A stretch of 64,000 nucleotides of DNA from Acetobacter ghanensis (GCF_001499675.1 NZ_LN609302.1:1773896-1837895); one strand, 5' to 3'. Shown: positions 19,307 through 28,596, counted from the first letter of the stretch. Translations and numbers: made by a program. Notes: a model not told the origin generated them from the sequence alone.

Positions 19307-21055
19307 ATGCATACGACATCAGTTGTTCTACTATTGCTCCTTATAACAGCCGTATCAGGACCGGTTGCAGGTCTGTTGCGGCTACCATTGCCGCTCCTCT
19401 TGATTGCTGGCGGTGTGGTTGCTTCACTTCTTGGCCTTAGTATAGATTTTGAGCCAGATACCTTTCTTCTGCTGTTTATTCCTCCTCTTCTTTTTTCAGA
19501 TGCGTATCTTATTCCGCTGCGCGATTTTCGTGCATTGCGTTGGCCCATTCTGTTGCTGGCAGTCGGGCTGGTCATTTTTAGCACTGTTATCGGCGGTTAC
19601 TTTATTCATTGGTTACTGCCTATGGTGCCACTGGCAGCTGCTTTTGCGTTGGCTGCCATTCTTTCACCTACTGATGCCGTCGCTGTTGGCGGCATGATAG
19701 ATGAAGAACGTGTTCCCCGAAGATTTTTACATGTTCTTCAAGGCGAAGCCTTGCTGAATGATGCTTCCGGCCTCGTCTGTTTCAAGTTTGCAGTGGCTGC
19801 CACGTTAACGGGCACATTTTCAATCACGCAGGTCTCTTTAGGGTTCGTGATGGTTTCCATCGGAGGTATTCTTGTTGGAACATGCCTGACGTTTAGCTTC
19901 AATTTTGTGAATCGCATTCTTTCCCGTCATGGTTTTGACGAGCCAACTACACAAATTACGCTTATGACCCTTCTACCATTTTCTGCTTACCTTCTGGCAG
20001 AATATCTGGAAGTTTCAGGCATACTTGCAGCCGTGAGTGCCGGATTAAGCCTGAATCAAAGTCGTGTATTTGGTTCAGCACAGACAGCCACCCGTCTGCG
20101 AGGCAGTGCTGTGTGGGAGATGATTACTTTTGTTTTCAATGGGTTGGTGTTCCTGCTTCTGGGGTTACAACTGCCAGATATAGCGGAACAGGGTGTCTCC
20201 ATTGCCAATCAGGCGGGTGATAGCACATGGTCACTTATAGGCACGATTGTATTGCTAACAGCTGTTTTACTATTGCTCCGGCTGGTCTGGATCTTTTTGG
20301 TCAACTGGTCGCGCTACATCATAGCAAAAGCCCGCCGCCTTACGGCCATCAAAGTGTCGTTGTTGGAAGCCACGGCCATGACCATAGGTGGTGTAAGGGG
20401 CGCTGTTACATTAGCCGGTATTCTCTCACTCCCCATTGCCGACGGCGCACTTCCAGAGTTTCCCATGAGGGATCTGCTTGTAACTTTTGCTGCGGGGGTC
20501 ATCATTACTTCTCTTCTGACCGCAGCACTTTTATTACCAGCACTCAGCCGCACCCTTCGGCATGAAGGAAGTAACCCGATAGACAGGGAAGCAGACGAGG
20601 TCCGCCGCCTGCTGGTGTTGGAAGCCATTGCTGAAATGGAACGCCAATCTACTCTGGTTACCAAGCATATGGACGAAGGTGTTGCGCAACAACGTGCCGA
20701 AGTCACAGCCGCCCTTATTGCGGAATACCGTTTTCGGCTGCGGTTGCTGGAGGACACGTCTGAAGAACGACACAAGGACGCCACGACGCAAGGTAAAGAT
20801 ATGGCGCATCAGGATTTGGCTTTGGCTAGACGCCGGTTTGAAGCAGCCTTGCGCCTCCATTTATTACGTATGGAGCGCAAAGCCTTGGTGCGTATGCGTT
20901 ATGAAGGGCTAGTGAGCGATGAGACTGAAAGGCTATTGCTCCGAGACCTCGATCTGGAAGAAACCGTGCTGTCTGGTAGCGCCCGCGCTTTGCCACGACG
21001 ACTGGACCATACCGACGAACCCAAAAATACCAGCCCGTTATTTTATACGGGCTAA
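19307..21055 (+). CDS. Na+/H+ antiporter, CPA1 family
   Basis: A 582-residue inner-membrane cation/proton exchanger. From the ATG at 19307 the protein enters the first membrane helix at once (MHTTSVVLLLLLITAVSGPV). About 12 membrane helices follow to residue 410. Hallmarks are LSPTDAVAVGGM and QGEALLNDASGLVCFKF, the ion-binding segments of CPA1 exchangers. A charged, helical C-terminal tail of about 150 residues is cytoplasmic. The frame is open upstream to an ATG at 19199, adding 36 hydrophilic residues that look unnatural. Its stop overlaps by one base an ATG in frame with the following LysR gene (TAATG). A role in pH or Na+ homeostasis is inferred. Confidence 0.88.
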   Translation: MHTTSVVLLLLLITAVSGPVAGLLRLPLPLLLIAGGVVASLLGLSIDFEPDTFLLLFIPPLLFSDAYLIPLRDFRALRWPILLLAVGLVIFSTVIGGYFIHWLLPMVPLAAAFALAAILSPTDAVAVGGMIDEERVPRRFLHVLQGEALLNDASGLVCFKFAVAATLTGTFSITQVSLGFVMVSIGGILVGTCLTFSFNFVNRILSRHGFDEPTTQITLMTLLPFSAYLLAEYLEVSGILAAVSAGLSLNQSRVFGSAQTATRLRGSAVWEMITFVFNGLVFLLLGLQLPDIAEQGVSIANQAGDSTWSLIGTIVLLTAVLLLLRLVWIFLVNWSRYIIAKARRLTAIKVSLLEATAMTIGGVRGAVTLAGILSLPIADGALPEFPMRDLLVTFAAGVIITSLLTAALLLPALSRTLRHEGSNPIDREADEVRRLLVLEAIAEMERQSTLVTKHMDEGVAQQRAEVTAALIAEYRFRLRLLEDTSEERHKDATTQGKDMAHQDLALARRRFEAALRLHLLRMERKALVRMRYEGLVSDETERLLLRDLDLEETVLSGSARALPRRLDHTDEPKNTSPLFYTG

Positions 21056-21141
21056 TGGTCTCCCGCCATCATGCCAACATTTCCACTTTATGGAATGATA
21101 AATGGTGGTGCCTGCGCTGGATAAAGTCTATTTCTGGCGGC

Positions 21142-22065
21142 ATGAGAGGTTATGATCTAGATCTATTGCGTTACCTTCAGGTCCTTATTGAGGAGGAAAG
21201 CGTCTCGCTGGCAGCCAGGCGCCTGAAGGTGAGCGAGCCAGCCATGAGCCGCCATCTGGCTAAGTTGCGCGCTGTGTTTGCAGACCCCATTCTGGTTCAG
21301 TCTGGCCGTCGTATGAGCGCGTCCGCATTTGCTTCCGGTATTCTGGACCGGGTGCAGGAGCTAGTTCGTACAGCAGACAGTTTGATAGAGACACGCGCAC
21401 TGGCCAATCTGGCCAATATGTCCCCTACTTTTACCATCAGAGCTAACGATCTGGTTGTCGCATCTCTTGCTCTGCCTCTTTTACAGGCACTCAAAAAAGA
21501 ATGTCCATGTTGCGAACTCATCTGGGCGCCCGAGGTGGATGACCCAGCATCCGACCCGCTTCGTCACGGTAGTGTGGACCTTTACATCGGCGCGACTGAT
21601 CTTATGAAGCCGGAAATCAGACGTCAGACCTTGTTTAGAGATCACATGCGCGGGTTGGTGCGCCAAGGCCACCCAATTCTCTCCGCCCCTGTTACGCCTC
21701 AGAGTATGGTGCGTTACGATTACATCAGCGTATCCCGCCGGGGGCGCGCGCAGGGGCCTATCGATTGGGTTCTTCGCAATCAATATGGGCTTACACGGCG
21801 GATAGCCATGGTCGTTCCCAACTACCATTGTATGGTGGAAAGTATGAAAAATTCAGACCTCATACTCCCCCTCCCCGGCATTGTTCTTGAACATATTTCA
21901 GTTAAGGCTTTGGGTCTGGAAACGTTTGAGTTCCCCCTTTCTCTTCCCAGTATCAACGCATTTCAGGCGTGGCACCCACGGCGAGATACAGACCCTGTGC
22001 ACCGCTGGCTTCGTGAGACACTGTTCCGTGTGTCACGTCAGGTTCTGGGGCCATGCACGGAGTAG
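21142..22065 (+). CDS. LysR-family transcriptional regulator
   Basis: A 307-residue LysR protein. The N-terminal winged helix-turn-helix is at about residues 8-65 (LRYLQVLIEEESVSLAARRLKVSEPAMSRHL), followed by a substrate-binding effector domain. I use the ATG at 21142 because LysR proteins begin just before this helix; an ATG at 21055, overlapping the antiporter stop, would add 29 residues with no family match but could allow coupled translation. It is convergent with a second LysR gene 10 bases away. It may regulate the antiporter; the effector is unknown. Confidence 0.87.
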   Translation: MRGYDLDLLRYLQVLIEEESVSLAARRLKVSEPAMSRHLAKLRAVFADPILVQSGRRMSASAFASGILDRVQELVRTADSLIETRALANLANMSPTFTIRANDLVVASLALPLLQALKKECPCCELIWAPEVDDPASDPLRHGSVDLYIGATDLMKPEIRRQTLFRDHMRGLVRQGHPILSAPVTPQSMVRYDYISVSRRGRAQGPIDWVLRNQYGLTRRIAMVVPNYHCMVESMKNSDLILPLPGIVLEHISVKALGLETFEFPLSLPSINAFQAWHPRRDTDPVHRWLRETLFRVSRQVLGPCTE

Positions 22066-22075
22066 TCAAAGGTGC

Positions 22076-22999
22076 TTACAGAAACCCAGCGGTACGGATA
22101 TACGGGCGAAGATCGCTTAAAAAAGCACGAACACTGGCTCGCGTATGCTGCCGTGTGGGTAATACAGCGTAGAGGTCAATTTTCTCGCCCTGTAGGTCAG
22201 GCAGAATACGCACCAGTTTACCCTCTTCCAAATCCTGATAAACGTCACAAAGTAGCTTATAGGCTATGCCCTGCCCCGATAGAGCCCAATCATGAATGAT
22301 CTCGGCATTTGTGGTGGAAAGGCGCGGTTCTACCATCACCACGTCAGTTTCTGTCTCGTTTCCGATAACCCATTTGTTCAGCAGCGCCATGGTTTTGTTT
22401 TTACGCAGGCATAGACAATCATGTTTGGGAATGTCCCGCGGGTGGGCTGGCATGGAACGGCGTGCAATATAGGTAGGTGACGCGCACAAAACCCGCATGG
22501 TCGAAGCAAGGCGCGTTACCACTGCTCCCGGTGTTTCTGGCAATCCGAGCCGGAGAACAACGTCCAGATAGTCGTTAAAATCATAGTTTCCTTCAGGTGC
22601 AAGAGCCAGATTGATCATCAGACGTGGGTGTTTGGCGCTAAAGGCTTCAATGAACGGGGCAATCTGCCTACGACCCAGTTCTACAGGAGCACCGATGCTC
22701 AGCGTGCCGCGTGGAGCCTGAGTGCTGGACGATATTTCCTCTTCAAGCTGGTCAATTTCGGCCACAATGGTCAAGGCCCGTTCGTAATAGAGCCGCCCTG
22801 TTTCGCTTAGCCCAAAGTGCCGTGTGTTACGAATAACCAACGTGCTGCCAAGGCGCGTTTCCAGCCGTGATAAACGACGGGAGGCAGCGGCAGGGGATGT
22901 ACCAAGGCTACGTGCACCAGCGGAAAGGCTGCCTGCATCCACCAGGCTTATGAAAAAACGTAGATCCCCTATTTCGTCATAAGGCACGGGCAAGGACAC
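22076..22999 (-). CDS. LysR-family transcriptional regulator (CrgA-like)
   Basis: A 307-residue LysR protein with helix-turn-helix at about residues 12-70 (LRFFISLVDAGSLSAGARSLGTSPAAASRRLSRLE) and a C-terminal effector domain. SPAAASRRL is typical of the CrgA-like subgroup. The start is uncertain: GTG at 22999 is used, but TTG at 22993 or GTG at 22987 fit the nearby GGAG better. It diverges from the lipocalin-like gene, which is therefore its likely target. Confidence 0.87.
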   Translation of the reverse strand: MSLPVPYDEIGDLRFFISLVDAGSLSAGARSLGTSPAAASRRLSRLETRLGSTLVIRNTRHFGLSETGRLYYERALTIVAEIDQLEEEISSSTQAPRGTLSIGAPVELGRRQIAPFIEAFSAKHPRLMINLALAPEGNYDFNDYLDVVLRLGLPETPGAVVTRLASTMRVLCASPTYIARRSMPAHPRDIPKHDCLCLRKNKTMALLNKWVIGNETETDVVMVEPRLSTTNAEIIHDWALSGQGIAYKLLCDVYQDLEEGKLVRILPDLQGEKIDLYAVLPTRQHTRASVRAFLSDLRPYIRTAGFL

Positions 23000-23189
23000 T
23001 CCATAACACGTTTGGCTGGCTCATTTTTGCGTTTAGCGTAATATTATTTTTCCTAAATTGTCACTACCGGAAATGTGAAATGGGAGGCATGTTCGCATCA
23101 ACACCTAATGACAAGCGTAAAAACTCCTTTGCGGAACTGCCGGAAACCCGACAGACGATACGCATCAGCAACGGAACAGGACAAAACCA

Positions 23190-23684
23190 GTGCAAGCAGT
23201 CGCCCAGAAAATTATGGATGATTATGACGAGCAGGATGCCCAGAAGGAAGAAGCCCTGAGGCAGAACCTTATCGGCACATGGGAACTGGTGTCCTACAAG
23301 GTGGAAGAGAAAGAGACTGGTTCTTTTATTAACGCCATGGGACCGGCCCCGCGTGGGCGGGTGATTTTTACACCTGATGGTTGGGTTGCTTTTAATCTGG
23401 AAGGTAGCAACCGCCTGCCCGCCACAACCGATGCGGACCGCGCCCAGCTCATGAAAACGCTGGTCGCCTATATTGGTCGTTACCGTGTTGAGGGCGACCA
23501 GTGGATTACCAGTGTTCAAACCGCATGGGCACCGGAATGGGTGGGAACAGAGCAACGCAGAACTGTTACCGTAAATGGGCAGTATGCGGATGTTGTTACC
23601 CCTTGGCGCAAAATGCCTAACTGGGCAGCCGGTCGCCTGTCACGTAGCATTATCCGCTTCCGCCGCGCTGGGACTGCTGCCTGA
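23190..23684 (+). CDS. Lipocalin-like domain protein
   Basis: A 164-residue cytoplasmic protein of the lipocalin-like family (PF13924). The core motif LIGTWELVSYKVEE starts near residue 27, followed by GRVIFTPDGWVAFNLE and GRYRVEGDQWITSVQTAW, as in small beta-barrel members often found beside oxidoreductases. The GTG start has AGGA 8 bases upstream; an ATG at 23214 is the alternative. It is divergent from a LysR gene. Ligand and function are unknown. Confidence 0.75.
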   Translation: MQAVAQKIMDDYDEQDAQKEEALRQNLIGTWELVSYKVEEKETGSFINAMGPAPRGRVIFTPDGWVAFNLEGSNRLPATTDADRAQLMKTLVAYIGRYRVEGDQWITSVQTAWAPEWVGTEQRRTVTVNGQYADVVTPWRKMPNWAAGRLSRSIIRFRRAGTAA

Positions 23685-23704
23685 ACAGGTAGCGCAATGG
23701 TATT

Positions 23705-26098
23705 TTAAACCGGGCATACACCACTTGCACATTGCAGATGGGCCCAGTCCACGACTTCGCGCACGTTATCGTCCTGAATGCCTGCTGTGATAGCCGCAAA
23801 CCTACCGGCGGAAACTTCTTCTTCCGGTAGGTATTCATAGCCAAGAGCTGAGGATTCTGGACGGCTGGGCAGCACGGCGCAGCATCGCACATGTGGTTGA
23901 TGTTGCGCCACAATGGCCCGGAAGTTTTCCAAATCATGCCGGTCTGTGTAGATTTTGAGAGTATAGGAAACCTGATTCCCCTGCTCTGCCCCTATCCAGT
24001 ATTTTTCCAACAAACCGAGCCAGTGATACTGTTCTCCCGGCGTGGCCTCGGGAGCGGTTAAAACGCGTTCCCCCATACCAAGTCGTTGGATAAGAGGCAC
24101 TGTTGGAAAGCCAACAATGCTCATGCCGGGAAAACTGCGTAATGTGCGCACGGGGTACCCTTTGCTTTCATACGCAGGGAGGAGTGGGTCTGTGCCCGCT
24201 TCCCACACCCCGTTTTCGCGCCGCACACCTTTAAACTGCACCCACCGCACGTATTGCCGTCTAGCTGGCAAGTGCGCGCCTTCAGTCAAGCCGAACAGTT
24301 TGGAGGTTGTTCCGGCAGGTTTTACGGTTGTTACCGTAACGGGGCGCGTTGTGCCCATCTCCTGTGCGTAAGCATTGGCTTCTTTTTTTGCTATAGCTGA
24401 AAGCTCATGCAACGCAGCCCAGAAAGGTGCAGCTCGTTTTTCATCAAGCAGGTCTTTAAAATCAAGACCGAACCGCAGCCACGCCCATTCGTGCAGTCCG
24501 GTCGGGCCAATGCCTATACGGTTGGTTCGTGCAACTTCTTCGCCGTACAGGGCATCCATTCTGTTGGCGCGCAATAAAAAACGCACACCCAGACGAACGG
24601 AATCTCTTACCCGTGCATCCCATTGTTCTGCTATGTCTGGCGCAGACAGGCCGGGCGTTACCGTATCCAGCGGGACCGGACAGGCCAGTAAAGGCGCAAA
24701 ATCTCCAATAACGCAGTAACCGCCGGTAACATGCAGTGTGATTTCTCCACACGGATTGGTCGTAACGGGAAAACGCGCATGAGCCGCACAACCTGCCAGT
24801 TCTGCCAGAAGGGCCGCGGCATCGGTTGCCTGATAGCGTGAAGACCGAAAATCTCGCCCATCCGTGTGCACTGGCTTGTTGCGTGCGCTGCCAGTGCGGC
24901 TGTCCTCCAGTCTGTCGCCATTAATAAAACCGGGCTCGCCGTTAATCCATGCGCAACGCGTTGCCTCTGCAAATACGCTCTTTGCATGTTCGGCCAGAGG
25001 CCCTGTCTGCTCTGGATTGTTAATAAAGTCCCAAAACTGTTGATCCACCATGACCGAATGATTGGCCGTCCACAGCCCTCCTTCCTCCTTGGCGCGAATA
25101 AACCGTAAAACTTCCTTATCTCGCCAGGATTTGGTGGCCATACGTGCGGCCCGTCTGGCTCCCCCCACCTGCACTTCCATAGACAGATAATGATCCACCC
25201 GTAAGGCCTGCTCCCATTGTGGCATACCTTTTTTCCGTGCTGGCTCAATAACATTCAGGCGAATATTCAACAGGCCGCGCAACAACGAAATAGGGCCGGA
25301 GGCTGGCCGTCCCTGCATACCAGCAATAGGGCTACCCGCACAGCGAATTCGGCTAAAGTCTAGGACCAGAGAGCTTTTTTGCTCTCCGTCAAATGCCATG
25401 GCTTCTACCATTTCGACAGCTTTAGCCCAGCCTTCCCGACTATCTTCAATAATATGCACACGTGCATCTGGCTCTTGGGGAGCTGTTGTTAAGACGAACT
25501 CATGCAAAAATTTACGTACGTCGGCTTCCATACCAGCGTCAAACGCCTCGAGCATGGTGCCCCATGGCACTATCTGCATTTCCAGCCCGAAATGTAGCAA
25601 TGCGGCACGGTCACGCGGGTAGTCTGGATGCTGCGCATCCAGCACAAAATGGAGGTCTGGCGCCTGAGCCCAGTTGACGATGCAGAGTTCGTCGTCATAC
25701 GCACGCCCCACCCCGGAGCCATTGAGTAGTAGATAGAACTTTGCAAACGAACAGATAGCCGTCGCGCAGTTTGTAAAGACTTCCATATTCCTACTGGGCT
25801 GCTCGGCATCGCCATGTTGCAGGTGTCGGCCTGAGGTCAATAACGCTCCCGTTGCGATGGCATTCCGCAACTGCATGACTTCCCGATCATCCACATGGTT
25901 GAGTAACCCCGTATTCCCTGCTGCCACCCGGTTTGCAACAGTTCCAAAGTCCTCATGATCCGATGGACGAAAAACCGTGCGGCGGCCAACGGCTTCCCCC
26001 ATGCCACGGTCAAGCGAGCGAGCTGTTTCCACCTTGCTGCCAAAAGCGTCCTCAAAGGGATAGCGTGAAGGTACTGCGCGCACTGGCAGGCTACTCAT
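23705..26098 (-). CDS. Adenosylcobalamin-dependent ribonucleotide reductase, monomeric class II
   Basis: A 797-residue reductase that makes deoxyribonucleotides without oxygen, using coenzyme B12. It aligns in layout with the Lactobacillus leichmannii type RTPR (TIGR02505-like) and not with the long NrdJ of most alphaproteobacteria. Key residues are C111 or C116 in FTNCATAICSF, the thiyl-radical site C450 and E452 in TTNPCGEI, C462 in GGYCVIG, and the C-terminal re-reduction pair C790/C795 in CASGVCPV, spaced as C731/C736 of the L. leichmannii enzyme. ATG 26098 is chosen; a TTG at 26149 is in frame. No N-terminal ATP cone is seen. Two NrdR-box candidates lie upstream. Confidence 0.9.
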   Translation of the reverse strand: MSSLPVRAVPSRYPFEDAFGSKVETARSLDRGMGEAVGRRTVFRPSDHEDFGTVANRVAAGNTGLLNHVDDREVMQLRNAIATGALLTSGRHLQHGDAEQPSRNMEVFTNCATAICSFAKFYLLLNGSGVGRAYDDELCIVNWAQAPDLHFVLDAQHPDYPRDRAALLHFGLEMQIVPWGTMLEAFDAGMEADVRKFLHEFVLTTAPQEPDARVHIIEDSREGWAKAVEMVEAMAFDGEQKSSLVLDFSRIRCAGSPIAGMQGRPASGPISLLRGLLNIRLNVIEPARKKGMPQWEQALRVDHYLSMEVQVGGARRAARMATKSWRDKEVLRFIRAKEEGGLWTANHSVMVDQQFWDFINNPEQTGPLAEHAKSVFAEATRCAWINGEPGFINGDRLEDSRTGSARNKPVHTDGRDFRSSRYQATDAAALLAELAGCAAHARFPVTTNPCGEITLHVTGGYCVIGDFAPLLACPVPLDTVTPGLSAPDIAEQWDARVRDSVRLGVRFLLRANRMDALYGEEVARTNRIGIGPTGLHEWAWLRFGLDFKDLLDEKRAAPFWAALHELSAIAKKEANAYAQEMGTTRPVTVTTVKPAGTTSKLFGLTEGAHLPARRQYVRWVQFKGVRRENGVWEAGTDPLLPAYESKGYPVRTLRSFPGMSIVGFPTVPLIQRLGMGERVLTAPEATPGEQYHWLGLLEKYWIGAEQGNQVSYTLKIYTDRHDLENFRAIVAQHQPHVRCCAVLPSRPESSALGYEYLPEEEVSAGRFAAITAGIQDDNVREVVDWAHLQCASGVCPV

Positions 26099-26165
26099 CT
26101 GAGGAAAATATCCGCCCACTGCATGTCTCCATCTTTCAGGCTGGCTCAATCAAACAGAACCAAAT

Positions 26166-26213
26166 ATCGGTTATCTTGTGTAGTTTTGGCAAGAATGGCA
26201 CCATATGTAGTGT
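26166..26213 (-). promoter_or_regulatory. Paired NrdR-box candidates upstream of the class II RNR
   Basis: On the minus strand ACACTACATATGGTGC (26198-26213) fits the NrdR consensus acaCwATATwGtgt. A weaker copy, ACACAAGATAACCGAT (26166-26181), lies 32 bases away centre to centre, the three-helical-turn spacing known for NrdR pairs. They sit 68-115 bases upstream of the reductase start. NrdR repression is inferred; nrdR itself is not in the window. Confidence 0.65.
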
Positions 26214-26472
26214 TGCGCACGTACAAAATTGTGCACACGCCGCACCTGCCGCAAAAAGTCAGGACTTACCTGCCATTGATGCGCACATTTTTTGCAAATG
26301 CTCCGCATTACGGTTTGGGTGAGCTGATTTAAGACACACATCACCGATCATCAGATGAACTATGCGCTGGTGTTCTCTTATGTGCGTTCGTCTTGCATCT
26401 TGCCATGCGTCGGCATGGCTTTATGCTGTAGCCCGCTATTATTGAGTGCGTCTTGTAGGGAGCTTCAGTCCG

Positions 26473-27483
26473 TTGTCCACACCCCAACTTGTTGATCCAA
26501 AACTGACACAGGCGGCAGTTTTTCTAGTCCTGACCCTAAAAGACGACACATCCATCAACCCTCAGGTTCTGGACCTTCTGGGAGATATATCGTCGCTTGT
26601 GCGTGGAGTTGGCTTTCGGATTCCCGATGGCAAACTCAGTTGCATAACTGGTATTGGCTCAAACGCATGGGACCAGCTGTTTGGGGCGCCGCGCCCCAAG
26701 GACTTGCACCCGTTCCGCGAAATTAATGGCGTGCACCATGCTCCCTCTACAGCTGGGGACCTACTTTTCCATATTCGTGCAACACAGATGGATCTCTGTT
26801 TTGAACTGGCCGCAGCGCTGGTCAACCGTCTGGAAGGGGCGGCAACAGTTGTGGACGAAGTGCATGGGTTTAAATACTTTGATGCGCGTGACTTATTGGG
26901 CTTTGTAGATGGCACGGAGAACCCATCGGGGCAGGTTGCTGTAAACGCGACAATTATCGGTGATGAAGACCCCGCCTTTGCGGGCGGGAGCTACGTGATT
27001 GTCCAAAAATATCTGCATGACCTCAAAAAGTGGGATGCCATTCCAACCGAGGTGCAGGAACACATTATTGGGCGCAAAAAAGTTTCAGACATAGAACTGT
27101 CAGAAGCCGCAAAGCCTAGTTATGCGCACAATGTGCTGACCAATATTGAGGAGAATGGTGAGCAGCTTCAGATTGTGCGCGAAAACATGCCATTTGGCGC
27201 CGTGGGCAAAGGTGAATTTGGCACCTACTTTATTGGTTACGCGCGTTCTCCCGCCCGAACAGAGCAGATGCTCCAGAACATGTTTATTGGTAAGCCTCCG
27301 GGCAACTATGACAGGTTGCTGGATGTCAGCACCGCTGTAACAGGTTCACTGTTCTTTACACCAACAGGCGAATTTCTGGATGCGGCTCCAGACTACGCTG
27401 CTCCCCCTCCCCCTGTCTCTCCTGATTTGCATCCAGATGGACCACAAGATGGCTCCCTCGGTATTGGATCATTAAAAGAATAA
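26473..27483 (+). CDS. DyP-type heme peroxidase, encapsulin cargo
   Basis: A 336-residue dye-decolorizing peroxidase. The catalytic aspartate is D146 in LGFVDGTENPSG, the proximal heme histidine is probably H219 (KPSYAHN) and the distal arginine R236 (IVRENMPFG). I take the TTG at 26473, which has AGGGAG 10 bases upstream and gives LSTPQLVDPKLTQAAV, the usual N terminus; the GTG at 26446 would add nine residues. The C terminus is a proline-rich linker followed by DGSLGIGSLKE, the loading peptide that docks cargo inside encapsulin shells. The shell gene follows after 12 bases. Confidence 0.92.
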   Translation: MSTPQLVDPKLTQAAVFLVLTLKDDTSINPQVLDLLGDISSLVRGVGFRIPDGKLSCITGIGSNAWDQLFGAPRPKDLHPFREINGVHHAPSTAGDLLFHIRATQMDLCFELAAALVNRLEGAATVVDEVHGFKYFDARDLLGFVDGTENPSGQVAVNATIIGDEDPAFAGGSYVIVQKYLHDLKKWDAIPTEVQEHIIGRKKVSDIELSEAAKPSYAHNVLTNIEENGEQLQIVRENMPFGAVGKGEFGTYFIGYARSPARTEQMLQNMFIGKPPGNYDRLLDVSTAVTGSLFFTPTGEFLDAAPDYAAPPPPVSPDLHPDGPQDGSLGIGSLKE

Positions 27484-27495
27484 GGACGCCTGACT

Positions 27496-28302
27496 ATGAA
27501 CAATCTGCACAAACACCTAGCCCCTATTTCTGCCGAAGCATGGGCCCAGATTGAAGAAGAAGCGACCCGCACCATCCGCCGCCACTTGGCCGGACGTCGT
27601 GTTGTGGATACCCCAGAGCCCAAAGGGACGGCCTTTGCAGGCGTTGGCACCGGGCGCGGTAAAAAAATTGAAACGGCTGAAACCGGCGTAATTGCTTCGC
27701 AGCGCGAGGTCTTACCGTTGGTTGAGCTTCGGGTACCTTTTACCCTGTCTCGAGAAGAAATTGACGCCGTCGAACGCGGGGCGCTGGATTCCGACTGGCA
27801 GACCGTCAAAGATGCCGCACAGAAAATTGCATTTGCCGAAGACCATGCCATTTTCAATGGTTTTGAGGCCGCAGGCATTGGCGGTATGCGCACAGGAACC
27901 TCCAACCCGCATCTCAAACTCCCCGCATTGGCCAAGGATTACCCGCACGCCATTGCCGAAGCCCTGAACGCCCTACGCCTTGCAGGCGTAAACGGTCCCT
28001 ATTCGGTTGTGCTGGGGGCGCAGGCTCATTTGGCGGTTAGCAGCGGAGATGACGATGGGTATCCTGTCCGCAAACACATCGAAAGCATGATTGACGGTAA
28101 AATTATCTGGGCTCCTGCGCTGGAAGGTGCCTTTGTTGTCTCCACACGTGGTGGGGATTTTATGCTCGATATTGGTCAGGATATGTCTATCGGCTATCTG
28201 AGCCACACAGCCGAAACAGTCGAACTGTACTTGCAGGAAAGCTTTGTATTCCGTGTTCTGACAAGTGAGGCCACTGTTACGCTTGATCACGCTTCTGCCT
28301 GA
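27496..28302 (+). CDS. Family 1 encapsulin nanocompartment shell protein
   Basis: A 268-residue shell protein with the HK97 phage capsid fold (linocin M18 family). The N-terminal helix MNNLHKHLAPISAEAWAQIE, which in this family holds the cargo pocket, is followed by ATRTIRRHLAGRRVVD and REVLPLVELRVPFTLSREEID. Length and layout are those of the T=1, 60-subunit type. The ATG has AAGGA 9 bases upstream. It forms an operon with the DyP peroxidase, whose C-terminal tag matches the known docking peptide. It probably protects against peroxide or acts on an aromatic substrate; the natural substrate is unknown. Confidence 0.94.
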   Translation: MNNLHKHLAPISAEAWAQIEEEATRTIRRHLAGRRVVDTPEPKGTAFAGVGTGRGKKIETAETGVIASQREVLPLVELRVPFTLSREEIDAVERGALDSDWQTVKDAAQKIAFAEDHAIFNGFEAAGIGGMRTGTSNPHLKLPALAKDYPHAIAEALNALRLAGVNGPYSVVLGAQAHLAVSSGDDDGYPVRKHIESMIDGKIIWAPALEGAFVVSTRGGDFMLDIGQDMSIGYLSHTAETVELYLQESFVFRVLTSEATVTLDHASA

Positions 28303-28340
28303 TCAGGGGCTGTAGCTGCACATTGTCGTTTAATGTGTAA

Positions 28341-28403
28341 GATGGTGGCGCAATACTAACGCATGAATGGGTTTTATTCTTCTTCATGCGTCGCGCCACC
28401 ATC
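28341..28403. terminator. Long two-part hairpin after the encapsulin gene
   Basis: An outer 11-bp stem (GATGGTGGCGC with GCGCCACCATC) and an inner 9-bp stem (ACGCATGAA with TTCATGCGT) are separated by an asymmetric internal loop. It begins 38 bases past the encapsulin stop. There is no T run, so terminator function is a guess; it may stabilise the 3' end. Confidence 0.5.
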
Positions 28404-28596
28404 CTGTTCAGGATTTTATGCAATACAATAAAACTATACTGTATTGTGCATTATAATTCTAAAAATCATTCCTATAGAATTTTAATTCTGGATATACCAG
28501 AAACTTAATGTTGCCAGCTGTTTACGAAGAGCCGGGGTTACGCAATAAGACTGCTCTGCACTCTGTTTCGTGACACGTTTTTTATTCTGAGGTTCC

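Noticed and set aside
19150..19584. Minus-strand open frame of 144 codons overlapping the antiporter start
   Set aside because: Overlaps membrane-helix coding sequence of the antiporter; very Arg/Ser-rich, a typical shadow.
23064..23555. Minus-strand open frame opposite the lipocalin-like gene
   Set aside because: The plus-strand protein has a recognisable lipocalin motif and a ribosome site; this one has neither.
26150..26445. Cobalamin riboswitch upstream of the B12-dependent reductase
   Set aside because: I looked for the conserved B12-box (GCCACTG-like) and found none; NrdR-type sites explain the region better.
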